A stretch of DNA of 64,000 nt, taken from NCBI GenBank assembly GCA_905250075.1, contig CAJNOP010000027.1, forward strand, positions 1,594,741 to 1,658,740, given 5' to 3'. Within the stretch, counting starts at the first letter, position 1; every line of letters begins with the position of its first letter. A program made the position numbers and the translations under genes. This document shows, piece by piece, positions 33,006 to 43,989 of the stretch. The notes below the pieces were generated by a model that saw only the letters and a program-made list of their open reading frames with translations, made no database searches and was not told where the DNA came from. This DNA comes from Rotaria sp. Silwood1 (lineage: Eukaryota > Rotifera > Eurotatoria > Philodinida > Philodinidae).

Positions 33006-36000
33006 AGTGACTATAAGTAAATGGAATAAATAATAAAATACCACAAAGTGGTTGATCGAAATAATCACCAGCTGTTTCGCCACATAATAGACATTGTGAA
33101 GGAAGAAGATGATAAAGTTCTAGTTCTAAACTTTCGATATAAGATCGATGGTGGTGTTATTCGACTAACTATTGATTGGAAACGATTAACAGTATAAATA
33201 TATATTTCTATTGGATTTGTTTTTGAAGATTTATCTAATTATTGTTTATTTGCTTCATTTACTTGTCCACTTTTAGTTAATGTTTATGAACGATTTTTTT
33301 TTTAATCTAAATAAGGTTCATCTTTACGTTTGATTAAACGTCGTCAATATAGAAATAAACAATCACCATGAAAATAATGACGACAAGCAAATATATAAAA
33401 TCTTTTTAGAGATTCTAACATGATCGTCTACGATATTTAGCTAAATGATTACCTATATCATAAACAGATTTTGATGCATCATTCACTTCATTTGGTAAAT
33501 CATTTGAACGATGATTATCTTCTAATGATTTAATAATTGCTTTTTTAAATTGATAAATTTAATCAAAATCAGTAAATAATAGAAGAATATCTTCGATTGT
33601 TAACTAAATTATTAGGACAATCTTCAAGAAATTCCATAACTTAATTAAAATGATCTCCGTTGTGTATGAATGGAACTATCTATATTGAAATAACAAATAA
33701 TGTTTTAAAAGTCAATAAATTTAATATAAATCAGTAAATTATTCATCATAAAGTCCATAGTCGTGTTAAGATTTCCCTTCCTATAATTAAAACAAGTCAC
33801 TCAGAATCCTTGAAAGAACTTATCGTTTGGTTTTTTCGTTTTCTGTAAATAGATGATCAGTTTTTGAAAGTTTTGTCGGGACATTGAACTTTTCATCTCG
33901 TTTTCTCGATTTAAAAAGTAATTATATAAAAGAAAAAGAGCTCTATCATGCCCTACATCCTGACATATTCTATCAAACAAAAACAAAATCAAATATATAG
34001 AATGAAGACCTAAAGAGAATTTTTTATTGTCAAATGATCTATTTTTTTTTAATCTTTGTTTAGTCAAACAAATAATGATTAGAATATTCTATATTGATTC
34101 ATTTAGTCAATTATTTCAATATGAAATCAATCTCACTTTTCAATAAACGTTACTCAATATATTCGAAATAAATTATCAATTCGAATTCTATAACACTGTT
34201 AGACATCGCACTATTAACTCAAAGAATGGATCCTATTTTATTGTTCAATATTATTCGATTTGAGAAAGTAGACTGACAATTTTAACGTCTCTTTAAATAA
34301 CGTTTTCTCTTTGTTTTTATTAAAGAACATAATAATGAGACTCGTTCATAATAAAATAGGTGAATTGAAAACGTTGATTTCTATTAGAGTCTCATTATTA
34401 TATATAGATACAATTAATTCTATGGATCTAAAGACAAAACCAGCATGATATCAGCTCAAAAAACGTTTATAGTTTAAATATATGACAGATTCAATCTTTC
34501 ATTGAATTAACAATTTTAACTCAGAATTTATTCGCTCGTTCATCATTATTTGGAATTGTTGATGCACATTCTTTTGCTTATTTAACATTTACCTTAAATT
34601 TAAAATCAAGAATTAGTCATTGATTGATCGGTCTTTTTTTTGACTCTATTTATAACTTCTAAAGCTGTATGAACGGCTTCGTTCATGGATATTTAATATT
34701 TGTTAAATAAGCCATTATTTGACTAGGTGAAATATTTGACATACGTCCTCAAGAAGATAATTATTATCAATTGATTTATCAATAGACCATCTCGATAAAC
34801 AATATGTTAAAAAATCTAATAAAGTTTTGCCCTCAAAATAAAGAAAATAAAAATATTTTTTACTGTTGTATATGCTCTTGAATAATCAATCATTCCTGGT
34901 TAGAATTCTTTAACTTAAAAACGTTGATTACATTTCGTTTTTCCAAAGAGATCTTAGATTTTCAAGTAATTTTTCAATTAATCTTGGTCAATAGTTATAA
35001 AGAAGTTGATAATCATTCTAAAAAAAAGTCAAATTTAAAAATTAAAAAAAAAATACTAATGATTGAAGTGTTTTTAATGCTTTTTGATAATCGTTGTATA
35101 TGTTCACCAAATAAAATAAAATGATCTAGATCAGCATGATTTGTTAATAGATGATACCATAGCTGAACGATGTTCTTTAAGATATGATTGAATTTATCGT
35201 TTACGTTGAAAATATTGAAATGTTTCGACCAATTTCATAAAATATTATGTTTTCGACTATTTTCATCTAAAAATTGTTCATGTGATTGAAGATAAAATGG
35301 TGATCTACTATTTGAATAAGGTTATATTATTCTTCTACAATCGTTTTTGACATAATTGATCAAGTTCATTTTAAAATAAATCCGTTAATCATAACGGTTA
35401 ATATTCTTATTTGTGTACTATCCTATTTTAAAAAGAAAGACAATCATTTATGTGTTATATTTGTTTTGAAATTTTTTTACTGTTGATAGTTTTAGATATT
35501 GTAAAAGAGGTTGAAGATATTCTCAAACTGGTTGTTTATCTCTTAAATCAAACAATTTAAATCTTACATGTTCAAATGATCTATACAATTGATTTGTTCT
35601 ATATTGATCTTTATCATTTTTTGTTAAATAATAAAGAATTTTCTTTTCAATTCCATCATTTGGTTTGATTCGATAATTAAATTTTTCAATAAGATAATTA
35701 ATAAAAATAATAATAGGATAAATATATTAAATATTAATATAATCATCGAGACGTTTGAGAATAAATGTTGTAATTGGATATATATTTTCAGTATATGGAA
35801 TTATTTATATTTTAAATATAAATTCATTTAAAAGATTCGATTGATAAAATGTAGTTACATTAAAAAAGTTTAATAATGGATATTGTTGTTCATCTTCAAA
35901 AATTTCATCAATAAAACTTTCCAATAATAGTTGAGTGTTAGGTTTATAAAAGAATTGAGCATATGCTTGTTTATATTCTATAATTTCATGAGTAATTGAA

Positions 36001-36032
36001 TTCATATGTGGCAATATGAGTTTTTGCTTCAA
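33006..36032 (-). pseudogene. VPS18: VPS18 (HOPS/CORVET subunit) pseudogene
   Basis: VPS18 is a core subunit of the endolysosomal tethering complexes. Reading the minus strand from 36032 downward, family blocks appear in the right order but in changing frames: FIDEIFEDEQQYPLLNF (about 35900), YHLLTNHADLDHFILFGEHI (about 35130), RICQDVGHDRALFLLYNYF (about 33950), EFLEDCPNNLV (33640), LEDNHRSNDLPNEVNDASKS (about 33500), the C-terminal RING-like part FYIFACRHYFHGDCLF (about 33380), and SQCLLCGETAGDYFDQPLC (about 33080). Many stops and frameshifts intervene, and the N-terminal beta-propeller is absent. Some short breaks could be introns, but the number of frame changes inside conserved helices indicates decay. 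A functional copy is expected elsewhere in the genome. Confidence 0.7.
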
Positions 36033-36500
36033 TACAAACGAATTTACATTTGAGATGACTTCTTAATCTTAAAGCGTATGAAAGATGATAAGTTAGAAGG
36101 AAATTTAACCCACATCATCATCCAGCACTCTCAGAATTTCCTTAATCTTCGATGCTTCGCATGAGATTTGAGAGTGAAACTATTTTATAGTAATTGAGAT
36201 GACATGTTAAAGTTATGATCTTAATACTGATCATCATGAAGAGTATAAATGTGTTGCATTCGAATATTCTACATATATTTTTATTGATTTTTGTAATCTG
36301 TAAATTTAAATTCATTAATTCTTAAATATTAGAAAGTTTTTGTTTCAGGAAATCTTTCTATCTTATATATATTTTTCTAATTTGAATAAATATTTTCAAA
36401 TACTTTTTTTGATTTTTCTATTAAATTGAATGTTACTAAACTAAGAACATGAACATAATTTATTTTGCCAATCTTACAAAAAAAAACAACAAGACAACTA

Positions 36501-36885
36501 TTAATCTATTTTTTCTAGATCACTATCAAATGTTGCTGTCCCTATATTTAATTCATTTGGTAAACGTGAATAAAGCACCGATTCATTATCACTTGTTACT
36601 TGAATTGATGTATATAGTAGTAGACTTTTATTATCATCAGCATCATTTGTTGATAAATATTCTTCATTATCTAAAATACTTAATGGTAATGAACTAACAT
36701 CATCAATTGATTGTAAAGCTATAGAAAGATTAAGATCAGATAGTGATGATGATAAATATGTTTGATCAAAATGAAATAATGTACTATTTGAACTAATTGA
36801 ATCGTTATCAAGAAAATTAATTTGTTCTGTTGAAGTTTTAATTGGTTCAATATTTATTTTACTAGGTGATGCAGCAGTTGATAAT
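36501..36885 (-). pseudogene. Orphan 3' terminal exon next to telomere-type repeats
   Basis: An open frame of 128 codons that begins at a splice acceptor (TTTAATTTAG before 36885, phase 1) rather than a start codon, and ends with TAA at 36501-36503. The product is Ser/Asp/Leu-rich (for example SSSLSDLNLSIALQSIDDVS and LPLSILDNEEYLS) and matches no family I know. No upstream exon can be found: 79 bp further up, the sequence becomes a TGTGGG-type repeat. It looks like the 3' end of a gene whose 5' part was lost at a chromosome break. A normal upstream exon hidden beyond the repeats cannot be excluded. Confidence 0.5.
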
Positions 36886-36963
36886 CTAAATTAAAGTTTG
36901 AAATTAAAATTTTTGATTTCTATTTTTTTATTGTATATACTGAACTTCAGATGTATGTAAACA

Positions 36964-37109
36964 GGGTGTGGGTGTGGGTGTGGGTGTGGGTGTGGGTGGG
37001 TGTGGGTGTGGGTGTGGGTGGGTGGGTGCGGGTGTGGGGTGGTGTGGGTGTGAGAGTGTGGGTGGGTGTGGGTGTGGGGTTGGTATGGGTGTGTGGGTGT
37101 GGGTGTAGG
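36964..37109 (+). repeat. Telomere-type TGTGGG repeat tract
   Basis: About 146 bp built mostly from GGGTGT hexamers, perfect at the left end and degrading to the right (GGGTGGGTGCGGG, GGGTGTGAGAGTG). TGTGGG is the telomere repeat reported for bdelloid rotifers. The G-rich strand reads left to right, the orientation of a right-hand chromosome end. Frames in all six readings here (Thr-His-Pro and Val-Trp-Gly repeats) are not genes. Confidence 0.8.
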
Positions 37110-37456
37110 CAAGGGGGAAAGTGCAGGCACCCAGCACCTACAGCACGTATACCGCATTCCACTGTGAGCACCTACGGTACCGACGGCACTTTCAGCATCT
37201 TCAACAACTATTCTATTGTTTTAAGTACTTACGATAATGAAAGAATGGTTGCAGGTGCTGAAGGTGCTCATAGTGAAATGCGGTATAGGTGCCGAACAGG
37301 TGCTGTAGATGCTGGCAGGTGCTAATAGGTGCTGTAGGTGCTGAGCAGGTGCTGGGTGCTAGACGTCTGCACTTATCCCCTTGGTGTAGGTGTGTGTATG
37401 CGAGTGGGTATGAGTTTAGAATAAAAATCAAATCGCACCCACACCCACATCCACAC
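37110..37456. repeat. AGCACCT/AGGTGCT hairpin ending in CCCACA-type repeats
   Basis: Left blocks (AAGTGCAG near 37117, CACCCAGCACCTACAGCAC near 37128, TATACCGCATT, TGTGAGCACCT) recur inverted on the right (GAAGGTGCTCATAGTG, ATGCGGTATAGGTGC, CTGTAGGTGCTGAGCAGGTG, CTGCACTTATCCCC). The right flank ends with CCCACACCCACATCCACAC at 37437-37456, the complement of the telomere-type hexamer. The whole 36964-37456 block is therefore roughly palindromic. Confidence 0.65.
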
Positions 37457-37475
37457 TCTTCGATAAACTTAACTC

Positions 37476-37578
37476 CAACATAATTTAAACATGATTTCAA
37501 GTTGATCTCAACTTGATTCCAAGTTGATTTCAACTTGATTTCAACATGATTTCAACTTGATTCCAAGTTAGATTTTAG
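37476..37578. repeat. Short tandem repeat of TTGATTTCAACT-type units
   Basis: Seven or more units of 11-15 bp (CAAGTTGATCTCAACTTGATTCC and variants) in which AAGTTGA and TCAACTT alternate, so that neighbouring units are self-complementary. Confidence 0.75.
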
Positions 37579-39298
37579 GTGGTCATAATTGAATTTGAAA
37601 TTCATAGAAAGGAATGTTATAATACAATAATCGACATTTTTTAATAAAATTTGTCGAATCGACAAATTTGCGATCGACATTTTTTGTATTCGACAAAATT
37701 GTAGGCACTCCATACACTATGTCACACTTCAGTTTCTTTTTATGATGTCTGGAAGTTTTTTCTCTTTTTGTTCTTAAAATTGCTGTAAACGATATTGTAA
37801 ACAGAAACAGAACAACGTACACTGTTGTTTAAAACTGCATGGCAAATTCTTATATCGGTACGTTTTTTCTGTTCAATTGAGGATTCAGTATCATATGAAG
37901 CCAATGGAAGTATAGGTGTGGATATGATTAAACCAAATATCAATACCCACACCCTTTTTCAAAAAAACAAGACATAACATCTATGATAATCGTCTTTGGT
38001 TTCGTTCTCATGCTATTGTAACCTATATCCAGTTGTAAAGTTGCTTCATTTTGTAAAACTCACTTCGAGACCCAAACCAGACTCATCGTTTATACGATTA
38101 TAAAACTTTCAAATCCGTCGAAACATCAAATTTAGCAAAAAAGCATGTTTCTATATGGTACAAGGTAGAACAATGATTTTCATGCACATTTAATTATATT
38201 GCACCGCAAATCAGTTATTAGGAAACAAAGCGGATTTAATGCTAACTGAAAATCAATAGACATTAAATCAACATTCCATGAAGTTTATAAGACACAGATG
38301 CACAAGAATTCTTAACTAATTTTTTATTTATTTTCATTGTTTTTTATCTTCACTTTGTTCTAATTCTCTATTACTTGAAGACATAGAATGCAAATGTCAA
38401 GAAAAATGAATCAGCAGTTGATCATATATGTAATGGAAATGTTTCAAAAGTTCCTATTAGAACGTGCCATATACAAAAATTCGTCGCGAGAATGTTTAAC
38501 CAATTGTTACTATATATGGCACTCCAAAAAGATAATTTTATCATTTATATAGTTTTAAAAAGGTTTGAAGCTGTATAAACTAAAACATCGAAGTCAATTG
38601 TGTCGTCATGTAAACAGAAATCATAAATTTTGATTGAACAGTGAACATATTTTTATAGAAATGCATTTATGCTATTACTGACGATAATATAAAAGAATTT
38701 GAAATCTATGCAAATCTGAGAAAAGCACGAATAATCAATCACATACAATCAACGCTTAAACTCTCTTAGAAAACACAGATTTACGAAGTGTCGTTTATCT
38801 AATCAACGGAAAACAGACATATACTTCACTAACACTATGATCCTTCTGATAATGTTCAACAACATTTATTAACCACTAAGTAAACTGAATCAGTTATATT
38901 CATATGTTGTTATAACGACTTGAATTTCGTTTAAAGTTACAGAACTGACGTATACATTTTAAATTTCAAAAAAGACGGAGTTCTCACTTCGAAATCGACA
39001 TTTTCCTGAGCAAAGTGAAAACAAACGGTACTTCGTATCATAGTTTCGAAAAAAAAGTTGATCCTACAGAAACATATAACTATGTAACAACCTTTGCACG
39101 AAAATCAACGATCCTCCAATCTTTAGATCACCGTGACTTAAAATACGCTTTCGAATTATGTGCTTAAATTTTCCCAATGTTTGAAACATTGCCGTATTAT
39201 TAAGAATATATTTTTTAAGGAACAAATGGTTTTATTTAGAAAAAAAAGTAAATATTATCTACATTCTGTAGAATTTAATGCAGAATAGCATTTTCGTT
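37579..39298. other. AT-rich intergenic stretch
   Basis: About 1.7 kb on the far side of the telomere-type repeat. No gene recognised. Confidence 0.4.
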
Positions 39299-39820
39299 TT
39301 ATTCGTTCATATCTAAAGGTATAGTATCATTGATGATGTTGATTGAAAATAATTCATACCTGTTGCTCTGTGACATTACTAAACCTTTATCATCAGTGAC
39401 TATTATTTCCTTATATATATGTTTTTCTCCATTGATAATTGATTCCTTAACACATGTTGTTGTTTGTGTAGTACGAAGAGATTTTCGTTTATTGTTTTGT
39501 ATTGATATTGTTGGTGGTGAATTTTCTGTTGTTATGCAGACAGGTGCAACAGCATCTAGTTTCTTTTTGCCTTCCAGTAAATCAGCAACATAAGCTTTAG
39601 CTGACAATAATGATGAAGTAGACATTTGTCGAAAATGTTGACGCTTTGTTGCCATCATTTTATTAAAACCATGATATGTTGATGATGACGATGAATGATT
39701 ATTAAAATGATTATGAAAATATGTAGATGGAACAGATTTGTCCAAAAACGATGAAATTCTCCAACCAAAAGTCATACTTAAGAGAAGTAGAAGACACGTT
39801 GCTTGAAATAAAATTGTCAT
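39299..39820 (-). CDS. Small secreted protein of unknown function
   Basis: A single-exon frame of 173 residues. It starts with a clear signal peptide (MTILFQATCLLLLLSMTFGW). The mature part is Ser/His/Asn-rich, then basic (KMMATKRQHFRQMS), then contains SLLSAKAYVADLLEGKKKLD and a more structured C-terminal stretch with KHIYKEIIVTDDKGLVM. Only two cysteines remain after the signal. I do not recognise a family. The N-terminal signal and the length of the frame in AT-rich DNA support a real gene; an intron cannot be excluded. Confidence 0.7.
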   Translation of the reverse strand: MTILFQATCLLLLLSMTFGWRISSFLDKSVPSTYFHNHFNNHSSSSSTYHGFNKMMATKRQHFRQMSTSSLLSAKAYVADLLEGKKKLDAVAPVCITTENSPPTISIQNNKRKSLRTTQTTTCVKESIINGEKHIYKEIIVTDDKGLVMSQSNRYELFSINIINDTIPLDMNE

Positions 39821-41329
39821 GAATATTCAGTATCTATGGTGCACTTGATATCAATAATAAAAAAAGACGTATGTTCGATTGACAAGATGCGACAAATTTC
39901 ATATCAGTTCATTTGCATCTTAATATATAAATATGCAAAAGTGTTCGCTATTTGTGTTTTTCTTCTCTCTATATCAATCAATCCTCTATCATGTACAATT
40001 CATAATAAAAACAGATTAATGCTTGACTTTTTTAGACCACATGCCCATCTTTTCATACATTATAACTAAGATATTTACTGATTTCTGTATTAAATAAAAT
40101 TGAATCATTGATATTTTAAAAAGATAGATATATCACTTGTTTGTAATCCTAGGAGTAAAGAATAGTATGAACATCATTTTCCGAAATAATCAAAATTAAT
40201 TATGATTCTTTCTTGCTTTCTTTCTAATTCAATGTAGTGCAAGAATATCCGAGAAGAAGACTTGATGCATACTAACATAATTAAATTAATAGAATCACAA
40301 AAGCATGCGATCTTTCTTTTTTATCAAGTCTTAATGGAAAATATCGATATCCTTGATGTTGATTATGTTCAAGGTCCATTACAATATCAATATGAATATG
40401 AATACAGTAATATGCAATGTATCTACATTAAAACATTCATAAGAAACATATCTTCTAAAAATGAAGTCTTAACAATCGATTATTTAATAAGTGTATGTCT
40501 AATGTAGTACTTGAGTAATTAATCAATTGTTTTATAACTTTATTACGAAACATTTATGAAGTACTATTGAGCGACTCAATAAGGAAGATATGAATTGAAT
40601 ATGAGAAATTTTACTAGTCGAGTTTCTATTAGGGAAAGAAAAGAAAGAAAGAAAATATCTTTGCTTATTTTATTATCAGATACTTCTATATATATATTAC
40701 TGAATAAATACATCTGAGAATTTTTCTCATGAACTTTACAATTACTCAAGCCTTCATATACGTATAAGAAAAGCTTTTCAAGTAAAACTGAAATTTTGCT
40801 CGTACAATAGCAAAAAAAAGTGATATGAGACTAAAGATAAATAAAGTTATAGTTGAGTGATACATTACATTTTTTCGAATTGATGAAAAATTCTTGATAT
40901 ATCATATTATCAACGTCATTTGTAATCGTGAATATTCCTATAATTTCTTATTGAACATAAGTCACAAAATTATCTCATTTATTTTTGCATGAATAACATG
41001 AAAAAAAAAGAAGCGACAAGACTGTTCCATACATAATTCCTCGAAGGGCTTTTCAACACAGGAAGTAACGATATAGAAAACATGTTTCTTAGCAAATCAA
41101 TCAAAAATTGATTGATCTTATATTGTCTACATGTATAAAAAAAAGACCTTCATTTTACGATCAAAAGTTGCCGACAATATTCTTTTAATGCATAGTTTGA
41201 CTAAAAAAGAAATATATGTAAAACAATACATATATATTTAAATAGTCATTTTTTCAATAGACATTCAAAAAAAAAACAAAAGGGATAAGGTTTTTACAAT
41301 ACATCGAAAAGAAAAAGAACAGCAAAATA
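39821..41329. other. Intergenic stretch
   Basis: A frame of 81 codons at 40262-40507 (with ENIDILDVDYVQGPLQYQYE) is open but short and unrecognised. Otherwise AT-rich sequence without features. Confidence 0.35.
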
Positions 41330-43989
41330 TTAAGTAATAGTTACAGTTAACATATTTGATGATAATGGTAATGGTAAATTTTTATGAGTAGTATTTGAAT
41401 GATATCGTTTAGTATTAGTTGGTCTAACAAGATTTGTTCTTGATGTTGATTTCAAATTTTTACGTTTACCAATTGGATGATATTGATCAATAAATCGTAC
41501 TTTAGTTTGTTTTAATATTTTAATTTTTTCTTGTTGTTCATCATCATCTGTACTAAAAGTCATATTTTGTTTTGATTTTTTTTGACGATATTGTATTAAA
41601 CGATTTTTATATACTGTTGATTGTTTTTCTATATCACTTGTTTCATCATCAATATTATCATATAAATGTTCACTTGATGATGATTCATTATCTTCATTAT
41701 GATCTTCATCAATCGTAATACCACGTAAACGTAAATGTTGTCGAAATAATTCTTCTTGTAATTTAATTGTATGTTGAAGATTATCATGTGTTGTATACAT
41801 TGTAGAAGCAGCATTTAAAACACGTTCAAGTGATTCAATTTCATCAGAATATGTACTACTTGGTAAACTTTCAGCTGTATTATATGCACTTGAACTACTT
41901 TCATTATGTTTTGTTGTTGATATTGAACAATGATGATGAGAATAAGATGATCTTGTTGATGATCGATCGGTTGTCGATAGAGCAGGTGATGATAATGACT
42001 GATTTAAATTTGGTTGAGGAGTTGCAGATATATATTCAATATCTTCTTCTGGTTGTAATGTATAATATTTTGGTTGCTACAAAGACAAAAACAAAATTGA
42101 AATCTATGAAAATATTTTCAATTATATTCAGTAAAAACCTGTTCTTGAATTTTATTTTGTGAATATAATTTTAATTGACTAAGAAGTTGAGTAATATTTT
42201 CATCCTATTAAAAAGTAAGAGAACAATTAACTCTTTGTTTTCGAAAGAAAGTTTAAAAAAAAATAATTACATTGCATTGAGATGCATCAAATAATTGATT
42301 TGAACAATGTGGACATATTAATGATAAATTATTTTCATCTGTTTGACTTGAAAAATCTTGTAAGGATTTTACATCATTATTAGTCTATAAAATAAAAAAA
42401 AAAGGTATATTCAATCTGATTATAAAATCATATGGCGTTCATAAAGAAATGCCGCAAGACACTCTTGTACAGTTTCTTTAGTAATGCTATTCACGTAATC
42501 GTATTCTAGCACTTCTACTACTTTAATCCATCAAAGAAGCCTAAAGAGAAAATAACGTCGTCTGTCTTTGTTTTAGTTTAGTAGCGATTGTCTGACCGCC
42601 TGAAGGTGTCTTTTATATGATCCTTCACCATATATCCCAGACATACATACAAAGAGAATCTAATAAAATAAAATACAAAAAAAAAAGAAGCAGTGGCTTC
42701 TACGATTTTCATACTGTTTTCTTTTTCTTTTGTTTTCAACAAGCATCTTCTCAAAAAAAGCTACCGTCAAGTAGTAGAACTTAAACACTCGTCTAGTCCT
42801 ATCGAAGGACAATTGTTGATATTGTTCTCACCGTGATAGAAAAGAGATTAATTATTTGATTATATCTATGAAACACTATAGCTCTAAAAAATCTTATTCT
42901 TTATGTCTATAAATCATTAGTGAATATGAGTAAGAGTGAATAAATGTTGATCTGATCCATCCTTCAACATTCACTATTATTACCACCCATTGACAAAAAG
43001 AAAACAATCAAATATATAGACACTAGATCTAGCAGACAAGAAAAAAAATTGTCCGTATAGAAAAAAAGATTACGATCGAATCAGGTGTTAAGACCTTTTT
43101 GTTTTTTTGTTTCTTCTTGTCATTTAATTATCACTTAATTTTTTTGATCAAAACCAGCTCTTGTTCTTTTGGAGTTTCTTTTCTTCTTCTTATTCTTATG
43201 TTCCTTTTTTGTATGACTGATCAATTTACATAACACTATCATGTTAGAATAAGAACAGAAATGAACGGTTCAATTGTTCATAATTGAGTTATAGACAACA
43301 TTTTAGATAGGCCATGTGTCTTTTCAGAAGTAAACGGCAAGCAAATGTTGATCTGATTATTATTTCAAAGTGAACAAATACACAAACATGTGGTTTTTAT
43401 ATGATGATTGACGTTCAAATGTCTGTAAAACAGAAGTACTAACTAAGACAGCTAATTTAAATAAAGGACTATGAAATAAGAAATGTAGAAAGTAATGATA
43501 GACATTTTTTTTTTTATTTTATCGAATAAAAACGAATGATCCTTTACATATTTCTTGTTCTAAATCCGACTTATGTTAAATAAACAAAATAGATTAAACT
43601 TAAACTACGATTGAATCCTCCAAGGATGTAGTCAATTAATCCTTTTAAAATATCTTGTTTATTTTGATTTCCTATTTCTTTATTAAATAAATATGATTTC
43701 GAATTAAATAAAAAGAAAAAAGTCTAACTTATTTTACCTTTTTCTGTTGTTGATGTTTATAAATAAGATGAGCCATTTTCTTTTTATTTTGTTGTAAATC
43801 ATTATATAATATTCCAATACGTTTAAGTAATTCACGTTCTTTTCTTTCATGTCGTAATTTTAATTCATCAATAATAATTTTTAATTGTTCTATTGTTTTT
43901 GATTTTTCATCAATAATATGTTTTGTAGTCATCATATTAATCGATGATTGTTGTTTATTGTTACGAGATAATATTGGTGAATTGAACAT
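41330..43989 (-). CDS. Coiled-coil protein with a CPHC motif, unknown function
   Basis: Four exons, all in phase 0: 43989-43738, 42384-42271, 42204-42139 and 42076-41330, giving 392 residues. The N-terminal exon predicts a coiled coil (DEKSKTIEQLKIIIDELKLR, KERELLKRIGILYNDLQQNK). The second exon contains ICPHCSNQLFDASQC, a possible small zinc-binding site. The fourth is Ser/Thr/Asp/Glu-rich and disordered, with a basic C-terminal region (VRFIDQYHPIGKRKNLKST). I cannot assign it to a named family. The start follows an acceptor-like TGTGTTTTCTAG by 9 bases. Intron 1 (42385-43737) is long and shows nothing recognisable. Confidence 0.7.

Noticed and set aside
36891-37533. Thr-His-Pro and Val-Trp-Gly repeat proteins in several frames
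   Set aside because: Direct translation of the TGTGGG-type tract and the adjacent hairpin; open in many frames at once and with no gene signals.
40262-40507. 81-codon frame with a plausible start
   Set aside because: Short and unmatched, with no splice context; not enough support to call a gene.
41629-42162. Frames of 61 (minus) and 110 (plus) codons rich in Met, Ile and Leu
   Set aside because: Out-of-frame or opposite-strand shadows of the Ser/Asp-rich last exon of the coiled-coil gene.
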